Assembly: GCA_900541195.1 (NCBI GenBank)
Contig: UQIY01000005.1
Location: 1 to 63,995 of the forward strand
Reading direction: 5' to 3'
DNA length: 63,995 nucleotides
From: an uncultured Collinsella sp.
Lineage (GTDB): Bacteria; Actinomycetota; Coriobacteriia; Coriobacteriales; Coriobacteriaceae
Position numbers and translations under genes: made by a program. Below the pieces are notes generated by a model. The model did no database searches and was not told where the DNA came from. It saw only the letters and a program-made list of their open reading frames with translations. Position 1 is the stretch's first letter; every line of letters begins with the position of its first letter. Below, in pieces: positions 7,812 through 17,219 of this stretch.

Positions 7812-7872
7812 GGGCCGCCTTTCGCGATGATTGCTAGTTAGCCTTTGGATACTTTTCACAGCTTACTTTACC

Positions 7873-7919
7873 GCAAAAGTTGCCCATGTCTTACTACTTT
7901 GCCTAAAAGTTAGCCGTGT
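7873..7919 (-). promoter_or_regulatory. Direct repeats upstream of the DtxR-type gene
   Basis: GCAAAAGTTGCCCATGT (7873-7889) and CTAAAAGTTAGCCGTGT (7903-7919) are direct repeats exactly 30 bp apart, sharing AAAAGT with the repeats before the ArsP_2 gene. Autoregulation is plausible. Confidence 0.45.
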
Positions 7920-7943
7920 TTCACAAAACGTGCGGGACGAAAA

Positions 7944-8010
7944 CAAAATGGGGACGCCCCGCAAGGAGTGTCCCCAGGTGCCGGCAGATAAGGAACGTCC
8001 CCAAGTGCCG
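7944..8010. repeat. REP-like hairpins with GTCCCCA loop
   Basis: Two adjacent units share AAGGA(G/A)(T/C)GTCCCCA(G/A)GTGCC. The second is framed by CGGCA (7982-7986) and TGCCG (8006-8010). Related units occur at 10716-10750, 14714-14735 and 24261-24292. They resemble dispersed REP palindromes. Confidence 0.5.
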
Positions 8011-8018
8011 AGCCGCAG

Positions 8019-8789
8019 CTATAACAGTCCAAAGTACTTCGCGGCGTTGTAGATGCCGTCGTCGTCCACGGCAGTCGTCACATAGGTCGCCGCGGCCTTC
8101 ACGGTATCCTGCGCGTTGCCCATGGCCACACTTGTGCCCACGGCCGAGAACATCGACAGGTCGTTCTCGCCGTCGCCAAAGGCAATCGCTTCACTCGCGT
8201 CGATGCCCAGGCGCTCCAGCGTCGCCGCCACACCCAGGTCCTTGCCGCCGTTGGCCGGAATAATGTCGCAGAACAGGTCGCACCAGCGCGTGGTGAGCGA
8301 ATGCGACACGGCATCGGTCACGATGTGCTCGTCAACTGGGTCAACAAAGGCACAGAACTGATAGACCGGCGCGTCAAAGGCATGCTCAAACGGCTCCTCG
8401 TGGTAGACGATTCCCGCGTTGCTGCCAGCCGTCACCACGCGCTCGGACAGGCGGTTCACAAACGAGTTCTCGCCCTGCATGCACAGTGAGTCGTAGCGCC
8501 CCTGCGCCACCTGGTCCACAATCACCGCAACGTCGTCCGGATCGATCGGGCAGCTGCGGTAAACCCCCTCGGAATCAAAACAGTGCTGGCCCGAAAGCGT
8601 AATGTACGCATCCCAACCCAAGTCGAACAGCCAATCCGGCATCTGGTAGGTCGGGCGACCCGTGGCGATTACGCACGCAATCCCCTGTTCGTGAAAGCTA
8701 TCGAGCACCCGCTGCGCCGACGCCGGAATCCGATGGGTCTTAAAGCTCAGCAACGTGCCGTCGATATCGAAAAACGCAGCCTTAATCAT
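8019..8789 (-). CDS. Cof-type HAD-superfamily phosphatase
   Basis: A 256-residue HAD hydrolase of the Cof/YbjI class. Motif I is FFDIDGTLL (nucleophile Asp9 and acid/base Asp11), motif II is CVIATGR and motif IV is FGDGENDLSMF; a C2-type cap lies between. Such enzymes remove phosphate from sugar phosphates, FMN or related small molecules, and the substrate cannot be predicted. The ATG lies 6 nt after the stop of the ABC-F gene, so the two are probably cotranscribed and translationally coupled. Confidence 0.9.
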   Translation of the reverse strand: MIKAAFFDIDGTLLSFKTHRIPASAQRVLDSFHEQGIACVIATGRPTYQMPDWLFDLGWDAYITLSGQHCFDSEGVYRSCPIDPDDVAVIVDQVAQGRYDSLCMQGENSFVNRLSERVVTAGSNAGIVYHEEPFEHAFDAPVYQFCAFVDPVDEHIVTDAVSHSLTTRWCDLFCDIIPANGGKDLGVAATLERLGIDASEAIAFGDGENDLSMFSAVGTSVAMGNAQDTVKAAATYVTTAVDDDGIYNAAKYFGLL

Positions 8790-8795
8790 CCTCGC

Positions 8796-10655
8796 CTACT
8801 CCTCGCCCTCGAGCTTCTCGCTCGCCTCGAGCCACGCCATCTCCAACTCGTCCATGGCGGCGTGGGCCTCGTCGATCTTTGCCTGCTGCTCGCCCAGCGC
8901 CGTGTAATTGGTGGGGTCGACCTGGGTCATCGCGGCCTCGGCCTCCTCCACGCGTGCGCGCTGCGTCTCCATTTTGCGCTCGAGCGAGCTCACCTCGCGG
9001 CGGAGCTTCTGGCGTTCGGCGTTGGAAAGGCCGTTGGGCTGACCGCTCGACTTGGGTTTTTCGGCCGCAGCCGCCGCAGCACCGGTGTCGAACGTGCCGG
9101 TCTTGGCACTCGGCGCACCCACGGGTTCACCCTCGGCGGTGGCATTGCACATACGCAGGTACTGGTCAACGCCACCGGGCATATGCGTCAGGTGGCCGTC
9201 GAGCAGCGCCCACTGCTGGTCGGTCACGCGCTCCATCAAGAAGCGGTCGTGCGTCACCAGGATCAGCGTGCCGGGCCAGCCGTCAAGCAGGTCCTCGACA
9301 ATCGCGAGCATGTCGGTATCCAGGTCGTTGCCGGGCTCGTCCAGGATAAGCACGTTGGGCTCGTCCAGGATCGTCAGCAACAGCGACAGGCGACGGCGCT
9401 GGCCGCCCGAAAGATCGCCGATGCGGCTCCAGAGCTGCTGCGTCGTAAAGCCCAGACGCTCGCAGAGCTTCTCGGGCGAAGTCTCCTTGCCGTCGATGAC
9501 GTAGTACTTCTTATAGTTGCCGAGCACCTCGCGGATCGTGTCGCCCATGTAGGGTTCGAGCTCCTCGAGCTGCTGCGACAGCACGCCAAAGCGCACTGTC
9601 TGGCCAATCTTCACGCGGCCGCGCGTGGGTTCAATCTTGCCCTGGATCACGTCGAGCAGCGTCGACTTGCCGGCACCGTTCTCGCCCAGCAGACCATAGC
9701 GGTCGCCCGCACCAATGAGCCAGGTCACGTCAGAGAGCACCTGCTTGGGCGCGCCGTCGGTATCGGCATAGCCGGCGTCCACGTCGACCACATCGATAAC
9801 CTGCTTGCCCAGGCGGCTCACGGCCAGGCGCTTGAGCTCCAGCTCGTCACGCACGGGCGGCACGTCGGCGATCAGCTCGCGAGCGGCATCAACGCGAAAC
9901 TTGGGCTTGGTGGAACGCGCCTGGGCGCCGCGGCTCAGCCACGCGAGCTCCTTGCGCGCCATGTTGCGACGGCGTTCCTCGGTAACCGCGGCCATGCGGT
10001 CGCGCTCCACGCGCTGCAGGATATATGCGGAGTAGCCGCCCTCGAAGGGATCGACCTGGCCGTCGTGGACCTCCCACATGCTGGTGCAGACCTCGTCCAA
10101 GAACCAGCGGTCGTGCGTGACCACGAGCATGGCACCCTGGCCGCGCTGCCAGCGGGCCTTTAAGTGACGCGCGAGCCAGTTGATGGTGCGCATATCCAGG
10201 TGGTTGGTGGGCTCGTCGAGCATGAGCACGTCGTAATCGCCGATCAGCAAGCGCGCGAGGTCCACGCGACGGCGCTGACCGCCCGAAAGCTCGCCCACCG
10301 TGCCCTCCCAGGGCACATCGCTGATGAGGCCGGCGAGGATCTGGCGCGTGCGGGGGCTCGACGCCCACTCGTACTCGGGGGCGTCGCCCACAACGGCATG
10401 ATGCACGGTATCAGTATCGACCAGGTTGTCCTTTTGGCCGAGCAGACCGATCGTCGTGCCGCGGCGGTGCGTCACGCGTCCGTCGTCGGGCTCCAGCGTG
10501 CCAGCGAGCACGCTCAGCAGCGTCGACTTGCCGTCGCCGTTTTTACCGACAATACCAATGCGGTCGCCCTCGCCCACGCCGAGCGTCACGCTATCGAAAA
10601 TATGCTTGGTGGGAAACTCTAGGCTGACGGAATCGCATCCCAAAAGAATCGCCAT
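8796..10655 (-). CDS. ABC-F ATPase, Uup-like
   Basis: A 619-residue cytosolic protein with two ABC ATPase domains and no membrane segments, as in the ribosome-associated ABC-F family. Domain 1 has Walker A GKNGDGKST, signature LSGGQ and Walker B LMLDEPTNHLD. Domain 2 has GENGAGKST, LSGGQ and LILDEPGNDLD. The inter-domain linker is Arg/Lys-rich. The C-terminal ~80 residues are a charged coiled coil (LRREVSSLERKMETQRARVEE), as in Uup, which binds branched DNA and ribosomes. The start at 10655 has AAGGAG 9 nt upstream; the open frame to 10847 is not supported. It probably acts on translation or stalled ribosomes rather than drug efflux. Confidence 0.9.
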   Translation of the reverse strand: MAILLGCDSVSLEFPTKHIFDSVTLGVGEGDRIGIVGKNGDGKSTLLSVLAGTLEPDDGRVTHRRGTTIGLLGQKDNLVDTDTVHHAVVGDAPEYEWASSPRTRQILAGLISDVPWEGTVGELSGGQRRRVDLARLLIGDYDVLMLDEPTNHLDMRTINWLARHLKARWQRGQGAMLVVTHDRWFLDEVCTSMWEVHDGQVDPFEGGYSAYILQRVERDRMAAVTEERRRNMARKELAWLSRGAQARSTKPKFRVDAARELIADVPPVRDELELKRLAVSRLGKQVIDVVDVDAGYADTDGAPKQVLSDVTWLIGAGDRYGLLGENGAGKSTLLDVIQGKIEPTRGRVKIGQTVRFGVLSQQLEELEPYMGDTIREVLGNYKKYYVIDGKETSPEKLCERLGFTTQQLWSRIGDLSGGQRRRLSLLLTILDEPNVLILDEPGNDLDTDMLAIVEDLLDGWPGTLILVTHDRFLMERVTDQQWALLDGHLTHMPGGVDQYLRMCNATAEGEPVGAPSAKTGTFDTGAAAAAAEKPKSSGQPNGLSNAERQKLRREVSSLERKMETQRARVEEAEAAMTQVDPTNYTALGEQQAKIDEAHAAMDELEMAWLEASEKLEGEE

Positions 10656-10715
10656 ATGCCCTGCTCCTTCGTAGAAATTCAACGTTGTCCATGATAGCAG
10701 CGAGCCCCACCCCAA

Positions 10716-10750
10716 ACCACCACGAAGGCGCCTGTCCCCTTTGTGGTGGT
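10716..10750. repeat. Hairpin of the REP-like GTCCCC family
   Basis: CCACCAC (10717-10723) and GTGGTGG (10743-10749) enclose GAAGGCGCCTGTCCCCTTT. It lies between pstB and the ABC-F gene. Confidence 0.45.
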
Positions 10751-10767
10751 CGTTTCGGTCGCAGAGT

Positions 10768-10803
10768 AAAAGGCGGGCCATCTCCCACAAGAGATGACCC
10801 GCT
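10768..10803 (-). terminator. Terminator of the pst operon
   Basis: On the minus strand GCGGGTCATCTC pairs with GAGATGGCCCGCC and is followed by TTTTAC. It begins 57 nt after the pstB stop codon. Confidence 0.8.
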
Positions 10804-10859
10804 TCTCCAATCAGTCCCGCGGCAACCGTGGCCGCCGCGGGCCTCAAGCATGTCCCGGA

Positions 10860-11728
<869 letters not shown>

Positions 11729-11732
<4 letters not shown>

Positions 11733-12655
11733 TCGGCCGTCATCTTCCTTGCCAGTTGCTTGCCCACAATGCGGGCGATTACGTTAAACAGCAGCACGCA
11801 AATCATCAGCAGTGCCGCGGTACCCCAAACGATCTGCTGGGCCTCGGGGCTGCCTTCGCCATAGATCTTGTAGATATGCACGGCGAGCGACTCACCGGGG
11901 CGGAACACGTTCCAGGCGCAAGTAGGGCTCGACAGGTTAAGGCTCAAGAAGTTGAGGCGAACCGGCGAGCTCATGCCCGAGGTAAAGAGCAGCGCCGCGG
12001 CCTCGCCAAAGACGCGGCCGGCCGAAAGCACGATGCCGGTCACGATAGCGGGCATGGCCTCGGGAATCAGGATGTGCAGCATGGCCTCCCAGCGGGTGAG
12101 GCCCATGGCCAGGCACGCATCGCGCTGGGCCTGCGGCACGTCCTCGAGCGCCTGCTGGATCACGCGCACCAGAATGGGGATATTGAACATGGTGAGCGCG
12201 ACGGCGCCGGAGATGATGGAGTACTTCCAGCCCAGCTGCACCGAGAACACCAGAAAACCGAACATGCCGACAACGATGGAAGGCAGCGAGGACAGCGTCT
12301 CGATGGCGGTGGAGGCAATGTCGCGGACGGGTCCGTCGGGTGCGTACTCAACCAAAAAGACCGCGCCACCCAGGCTGATGGGCACCGAGATGATCAGGGT
12401 GATCAGCAGCAGGTAGAACGAGTCGAACAGCTGGTAGAGCACGCCGCCCTGCGTTCCGTTGGCGCGCGACGGCTCCGTGAGAAAGCCCGGCTGGAACAGC
12501 GTCGAGATGCCCTCGAACAGGATATAGGCCACCATGGAGACGACGATGAGCATGACGATGGCGACGATCGCCGTCAACACGCCCGTGGCGAAGCGGTCCT
12601 GCTTTTGGACACGCCCGAGCCTCGCCTCGTCGATGTGGATACGCGTGCTAGCCAC
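11729..12655 (-). CDS. pstA: Phosphate ABC transporter permease PstA
   Basis: A 308-residue inner-membrane permease with six predicted helices. The conserved EAA-type cytoplasmic loop is ALEDVPQAQRDACLAMGLTRWE, followed by GIVLSAGRVFGEAAALLFT, typical of PstA. The start is a GTG at 12655 that overlaps the pstC stop by 8 nt. It forms the phosphate channel with PstC. A Ser/Pro-rich periplasmic loop near residues 215-245 is normal for the family. Confidence 0.96.
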
Positions 12656-13556
12656 GAGCCTTCGCCCCCTTGCGGCCGATAAGGTGGATGATCAGGATGA
12701 AGATGAGACTCATGCCCATCAGCAGCAGACCGAGCGCCCACAGAACATCGTCCTGGGCCGAGCCCTCGGCATAGACCGCCATAGACGTGGTGAGCGTGGT
12801 GGTGATGGTGGACGCCGGCGACAGCAGCGACGTCGGCATGGCCTCGATACCGCCGATGACCATGCGCACGGCGAGCGTCTCGCCAAAGGCGCGGGTCATG
12901 CCAAGGATGACCGCGGTCATGAGCGACGGCATGGCGCTCTTGAGCACCACGTGCCAGATGGTCTGCCAGCGGGTATAGCCCAGCGCGAGCGAGCCCTGTC
13001 GGTAGCTGTCGGGCACGGCGCGCAGGCCATCGACCGAAAGCGTGGTCATGGTCGGCAGGATCATGACGGCCAGCACGATGGCGCCGGGCAAGATGCCCAG
13101 GCCCGTGCTCACGTGGAAAACGCTCTTCATAAGACCGACGACCACGTGAAAACCGATCAGGCCAAAGACGACCGAGGGGATGCCGGTCAAAAGCTCAATG
13201 AGCGGCTGAAAGATCTTAGAGCCAAACTTAGGGCTAATCTCGACCGCAAAGATGGCAGAGCCGATGGCGATGGGCAGCGCGATGAGCGTGGAGAGCACCA
13301 TGACCGCAAACGAGGTGACAATCAGGGGCAGGGCGCCGGTGTAGGGCAGGCCGCTTTCGGCTGTGTTGGCCAGGTCCCACTTGGTGCCGGTGAAGAACTC
13401 GACGACCGAAACGCCGTCCTTGAGAAAAGCCGAGAGGCCCTTTTGGGCGACCATAAAGATGAGCGCGGCAACGACAAGCGTCACGAGCGCAACGCACGCG
13501 CCCGTGACGCCCAGGCCCACGTTCTCAAGGTCGCGCTTTGGCAGCTGTTTTGCCAT
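12648..13556 (-). CDS. pstC: Phosphate ABC transporter permease PstC
   Basis: A 302-residue permease, partner of PstA, with six predicted membrane helices. The permease signature includes VPDSYRQGSLALGYTRWQ and the PstC-typical GMTRAFGETLAVRMVIG. The gene lies 24 nt downstream of pstS and overlaps pstA by 8 nt, so transcription runs pstS-pstC-pstA-pstB. The RBS AAAGG lies 7 nt before the ATG. Confidence 0.96.
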   Translation of the reverse strand: MAKQLPKRDLENVGLGVTGACVALVTLVVAALIFMVAQKGLSAFLKDGVSVVEFFTGTKWDLANTAESGLPYTGALPLIVTSFAVMVLSTLIALPIAIGSAIFAVEISPKFGSKIFQPLIELLTGIPSVVFGLIGFHVVVGLMKSVFHVSTGLGILPGAIVLAVMILPTMTTLSVDGLRAVPDSYRQGSLALGYTRWQTIWHVVLKSAMPSLMTAVILGMTRAFGETLAVRMVIGGIEAMPTSLLSPASTITTTLTTSMAVYAEGSAQDDVLWALGLLLMGMSLIFILIIHLIGRKGAKARG

Positions 13557-13580
13557 TGCAAACCTTTCCGGGGCGATTAC

Positions 13581-14519
13581 TTATTTAGCGGAGACCTTGC
13601 CGCTGGCGTCCTTGACGACCTTCATGGCAGAGACGGGGATAAAGCCCTGCTCCTCGACGAGCTTGCCCTGGACGTCATCGGAAAGCATGAACTCCAGGAA
13701 GGCCTTGGTGGCCTCGTCGGCATCCTTAGCGCAGTACATGTGCTCGGTAGCCCAGATCTTGAAGGAGTCGTCGGTGACATTCTTGCTCTTGGGCTCGACG
13801 CCCTCGACCTTGATGGCGTTGAACTTGGAGTCATCAAAGTGCGAGAAGTCGAGGTAGGAGATGGCGTTGTCGGTACTGCCCATCTGAGTCTGGACATCGC
13901 CGGACTTGTCGAGTTCGGCGTCGCCCTTAAAGTCGACGGCCTCGTCGCCAAAAACGGCGGCCTCGAAGGTGGCACGGGTGCCAGAGCCAGCCTTGCGGTT
14001 GAGAACGACGATCTTGGCGTCGTCGCCGCCGACCTCCTTCCAGTTGGTGATCTGGCCGGAGAAGATGCCCTTGAGCTGCTCGAGGGACAGGTCGTCGACC
14101 GTCACGTTCTTGGAAACGACGGGGCCCATGCCCACGACGGCAACCTCGTGGTCGACGAGGTTCTTGACCTGGTCGGCCTCGAGCTTGGTCTCGGCGAAGA
14201 CGTCGGAGTTGCCGATGGTGACGGTGCCGGCGGCAACAGCGGTCAGGCCCTTGCCCGAACCGTTACCCGAGCCGGAGACGGAGACATCGGGGTTGGCGTC
14301 CATGAACTTCTCGGCAGCGGCCTCGACGAGAGCCTGGAACGAAGAGGCACCGTCGTAAGTCACCTCGCCGGAGACGGACTCGGCAGCAGCGGCGCTACCC
14401 TTGTCGGCGGCATCGGATGCGCCGGAGCCGCCGCAACCAACGAGACCGAGACCGACGATGCTGGCAAAACCACCAGCGAGGCCGAGGAACTGACGACGAG
14501 AATAAGCCTGATCGAGCAT
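13581..14519 (-). CDS. pstS: Phosphate-binding lipoprotein PstS with Tat-type signal
   Basis: A 312-residue periplasmic-binding-protein-like lipoprotein that captures phosphate for PstCAB. The start at 14519, with GAAAGGAAG upstream, gives MLDQAYSRRQFLGLAGGFAS then the lipobox LVGC. SRRQFLG is a twin-arginine motif, so export is probably through Tat, followed by lipidation of the Cys. Phosphate-site motifs include VSGSGNGSGKGLTAV (the PstS SGSG loop) and NRKAGSGTRATFEA. It is the first gene of the pst operon; PhoP-type control is expected, but I cannot point to a firm box. Confidence 0.95.
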   Translation of the reverse strand: MLDQAYSRRQFLGLAGGFASIVGLGLVGCGGSGASDAADKGSAAAAESVSGEVTYDGASSFQALVEAAAEKFMDANPDVSVSGSGNGSGKGLTAVAAGTVTIGNSDVFAETKLEADQVKNLVDHEVAVVGMGPVVSKNVTVDDLSLEQLKGIFSGQITNWKEVGGDDAKIVVLNRKAGSGTRATFEAAVFGDEAVDFKGDAELDKSGDVQTQMGSTDNAISYLDFSHFDDSKFNAIKVEGVEPKSKNVTDDSFKIWATEHMYCAKDADEATKAFLEFMLSDDVQGKLVEEQGFIPVSAMKVVKDASGKVSAK

Positions 14520-14713
14520 GATCTTCCTTTCATACATGCGACTCGCGGGCACCCCACCCGCTTTGCTGTTTGGAAAGATACGGCCCCGACCGGGCAGCGT
14601 CCGCGCCAACTACGGTTTCTTACGGGCATTTGATAGACCCTTACCGCAAGCTCTGCCCAGCCTTTACAAACGGATAACAATCCAGCGCCGAACATGGCGC
14701 ACCTTTTACACCA

Positions 14714-14735
14714 AAGGAACGTCCCCAATGACTAC
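14714..14735. repeat. REP-like GTCCCCA unit
   Basis: AAGGAACGTCCCCAATGACTAC at 14714-14735 is almost identical to the copy at 24271-24291. It sits in the 14520-14908 gap, which otherwise holds the pst promoter region and two hairpins. Confidence 0.5.
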
Positions 14736-14747
14736 CCCACCGCAACA

Positions 14748-14777
14748 GAAAAAGCCCGGGCCGAAGCACCGGGCTCG
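14748..14777 (-). terminator. Rho-independent terminator of the dipeptidase gene
   Basis: On the minus strand GAGCCCGG pairs with CCGGGCT across a short loop and is followed by TTTTTCT. Confidence 0.8.
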
Positions 14778-14808
14778 TAATGCAAGTTTGTATCCAAGCA
14801 GGATATAG

Positions 14809-14908
14809 GGGTTTCCCAGGTGCCCGAGATTGCCCCGAAAGAGGAGCGCCGCGTACTTTGGTACGCAAGCGACGGTTTGAGGGGCAAGGTCGGGTGCCTG
14901 GGGAAGCC
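14809..14908. repeat. Nested inverted-repeat element abutting the dipeptidase stop codon
   Basis: Arms of ~28 bp (14809-14836 and 14881-14908) are imperfect inverted copies (GGGTTTCCCAGGTGCCC versus GGGCTTCCCCAGGCACCC). Inside is the hairpin GCGTACTTTGGTACGC. The right arm touches the stop codon of the minus-strand gene. Confidence 0.65.
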
Positions 14909-16345
14909 CTACAGCTCAAGTTCGTTGAGGCGCAGGATCGCCACGATATAAATCTTGAGCGCCTGTTTAAGCTGTTCCTCGTTGGCGCACTCGTTGGGGC
15001 CGTGCATCTGGCCGCCCCATGCGGGCAGCTCCAGGCCGGTCTCCTCGGGGCCAAACGATACGGCGCGGGCAAAGTTGCGCGCGTACGTGCCGCCGCCCAT
15101 GGCAAAGGGCTCAGCATGCTTGCCCGTAAACTCGTTATAGGTATCAATAAGCGCCTTCACGGCCGGATCGTCGGCAGACACCGAGAACGGCACCTTAGCG
15201 CGACCCAGCTGACACGTCACGCCAAAACGGCCCACGAGCGGGTCGAGCTGCTCGCGGATGGTATCGGCACTCGTGCTGTCGGGGAAGCGCACGTCGATGA
15301 CCTGCTCAATATGGCCATCCGCCACGCGGATGACGCCAGCGTTGCAGGTAAGCGGGCCAAACGCCGGACTCGTCGCATCGATACCCAGGCCGCGGCCATA
15401 GGCATCCGCATGCACAAAGGCCAGGAACTTGACGAACTCGTGCTCGGCAGGCGTCAGCAGGCGTTCGTCGCGTGCACCAAACGCGTCCTCGGCCTCGCGC
15501 AGATACGCCACGATCAGGCCGACGGCGTTAATCGTTCCCTCGGGCATCGAGGCATGACCGCCAATGCCATGGGCAAAAATCTGCGCGTGCCCGTTATCGA
15601 GCGCCGTAATCTCCAAGCGGTCGGCGTTCTCGACCGGCGCCGGCAGCTCATCAGCGGCAATCGCGAGCTCGCAGATGGACTGCGACGGAATGGCGTTGCT
15701 CGCCTCGGCACCGCTCCAGGACACAATGCGCCCGCCGTCGATCTTGGGGCTCACAAACGTCGCCCCAAACTGGCCCTTCTCGGCATTGCAGACCGGGAAC
15801 TCGGCATCGGGCGTAAACAAAAAGTCGGGGTCTGCGTGGTTCTCCAGATAATGGTGAACGTCGGACATGCCCACTTCCTCATCGCAGCCCAGCAGCGCGC
15901 GGAAGGTATAGCGCGGCACAATGCCGTGCTTGAGCAGGTAGGCACCGGCGTAGAGCGACAGCACCGCCGGACCCTTGTCATCAATCACGCCACGGCCGAG
16001 CAGCCAGCCCTCGCGACGCTCCATCGCGAACGGATCGGTGTTCCAGCCGGGGCCGGCGGGCACCACGTCCACGTGGCAGATGGTCGCGAGCTGCTTGTCG
16101 CCGCGACCCGGGATATCGGCAATGCCCACATAGCCCTCGTCGTCGCCCGTCTGGTAGCCGAGCTTTTGCGCAATGCCGAGCGCGCAATCGAGCGCATCAC
16201 GGACCGGTCGGCCAAACGGCGCACCGGGCTCTGCATTGGCAGCAACGGCCACGGACGGATAGCTCACCAGTTGTTCGATATCGGCGACGACATCTTCCCA
16301 GACCTCGTCGACATACTCGATAACGCTCTGCTCCACCTGATTCAT
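14909..16345 (-). CDS. M20-family dipeptidase, PepV/Sapep-like
   Basis: A 478-residue cytosolic zinc dipeptidase. Metal and catalytic motifs are HVDVVPAGPGW (His and Asp), GRGVIDDKGP (bridging Asp), GCDEEVGMSD (catalytic Glu pair) and the C-terminal WGGQMHGPNE (His ligand). The order and spacing match the PepV/Sapep group, which cleaves dipeptides from imported peptides. The start at 16345 has AGGAGG 6 nt upstream; the longer frame to 16504 runs into the next gene and has no RBS. The HAD gene lies 55 nt upstream on the same strand. Confidence 0.93.
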   Translation of the reverse strand: MNQVEQSVIEYVDEVWEDVVADIEQLVSYPSVAVAANAEPGAPFGRPVRDALDCALGIAQKLGYQTGDDEGYVGIADIPGRGDKQLATICHVDVVPAGPGWNTDPFAMERREGWLLGRGVIDDKGPAVLSLYAGAYLLKHGIVPRYTFRALLGCDEEVGMSDVHHYLENHADPDFLFTPDAEFPVCNAEKGQFGATFVSPKIDGGRIVSWSGAEASNAIPSQSICELAIAADELPAPVENADRLEITALDNGHAQIFAHGIGGHASMPEGTINAVGLIVAYLREAEDAFGARDERLLTPAEHEFVKFLAFVHADAYGRGLGIDATSPAFGPLTCNAGVIRVADGHIEQVIDVRFPDSTSADTIREQLDPLVGRFGVTCQLGRAKVPFSVSADDPAVKALIDTYNEFTGKHAEPFAMGGGTYARNFARAVSFGPEETGLELPAWGGQMHGPNECANEEQLKQALKIYIVAILRLNELEL

Positions 16346-16400
16346 GGACGACCTCCTCACCAATGAGTGAGGGGTACGCCCGCCCCTCACATTACGTCTA

Positions 16401-17063
16401 TTAGATAGCGAAAAGTTTAGCAAGCTCGGCCACCGAGTGCACCACTGCATCGGCACCCGCCGCCTCGTGCTCGCCCGACGCCGCCGCGCCCGAATAGATA
16501 CCAATGCACGGCACGCTCATCGCGTGCGCGCCCTCGACGTCGTTAAAGCGATCGCCGATCATCACGGCATCGCCCGCCGTCGCACCGAGCTCTGCCAGGG
16601 CATCGCGGACCGAATCGGCCTTGGTCTCGCGCCCCTGCGGCGGATTCATGCCAACCACCGCCTCAAACTGAGAAAGTCCCAGCTCTCCCACCATGTCGAT
16701 ACACTTTGCCTCCATGCGTGACGTCGCCACGGCCATACGCTTGCCTTGGGCGACCAACCCATCCAGCAGCTCGGGGATCCCGTCAAACACGGGATACTCC
16801 TCCGGTCCCAGTTCATCAAAAAAGGCACGGTACTCGTCGGCCACCACAAGCGACTCCTCGCGCGAGAAGCCATAAAAGTCGTGAAAGCTCTTCCACAGGG
16901 GCGGCCCGATCATGCGGCGCAGGTCACCCATCTGCGCCTCCGAAAACCCGCGCGCGGCCAACGTCTTGCGCGTCGAGGTCATCACCGCCCGGCCCGTATC
17001 GGCCACCGTGCCGTCAAAATCGAACAGCACAACCGGCCGCTCGCATAGCTGTAATGCCGCCAT
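16401..17063 (-). CDS. HAD-superfamily phosphatase, phosphoglycolate-phosphatase-like
   Basis: A 220-residue HAD hydrolase with a C1 helical cap. Motif I is LFDFDGTVADTG, motif II is MAVATSR, motif III is a Lys in GRETKADS and motif IV is VMIGDRFNDVEGA. The GRETKADSVRDAL/GDRFNDVEGA pattern is common in the Gph/PpaX branch, which removes phosphate from phosphoglycolate, pyrophosphate or nucleotides. The start at 17063 is preceded by AGAGGAG. It is probably cotranscribed with the downstream dipeptidase gene. Confidence 0.88.
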   Translation of the reverse strand: MAALQLCERPVVLFDFDGTVADTGRAVMTSTRKTLAARGFSEAQMGDLRRMIGPPLWKSFHDFYGFSREESLVVADEYRAFFDELGPEEYPVFDGIPELLDGLVAQGKRMAVATSRMEAKCIDMVGELGLSQFEAVVGMNPPQGRETKADSVRDALAELGATAGDAVMIGDRFNDVEGAHAMSVPCIGIYSGAAASGEHEAAGADAVVHSVAELAKLFAI

Positions 17064-17111
17064 CGGCACTCCTCTTCCCCAGTTGATGATTTCCACACCG
17101 ACACTTCAAAC

Positions 17112-17163
17112 TGTTGACTATTCAACAATTGAACCTAGCAATGTAGAGCAACTCCACTATACT
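17112..17163 (+). promoter_or_regulatory. degV promoter region with short palindrome
   Basis: TGTTGACTATTCAACA (17112-17127) is a 6-4-6 palindrome. A -10-like TATACT lies at 17158-17163, 57 nt before the DegV start. No clear -35 is found at 16-18 bp. Confidence 0.4.
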
Positions 17164-17219
17164 TGTCGCACTTTGCTCTCAGAAGGCGGCGCGAAAGCGC
17201 CCCAACGAAAGGTGCAATT

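Noticed and set aside
12534..14633. 699-codon plus-strand frame opposite pstC and pstS
   Set aside because: The minus-strand pst genes are certain; the opposite frame gives a His/Asp-rich sequence without domains.
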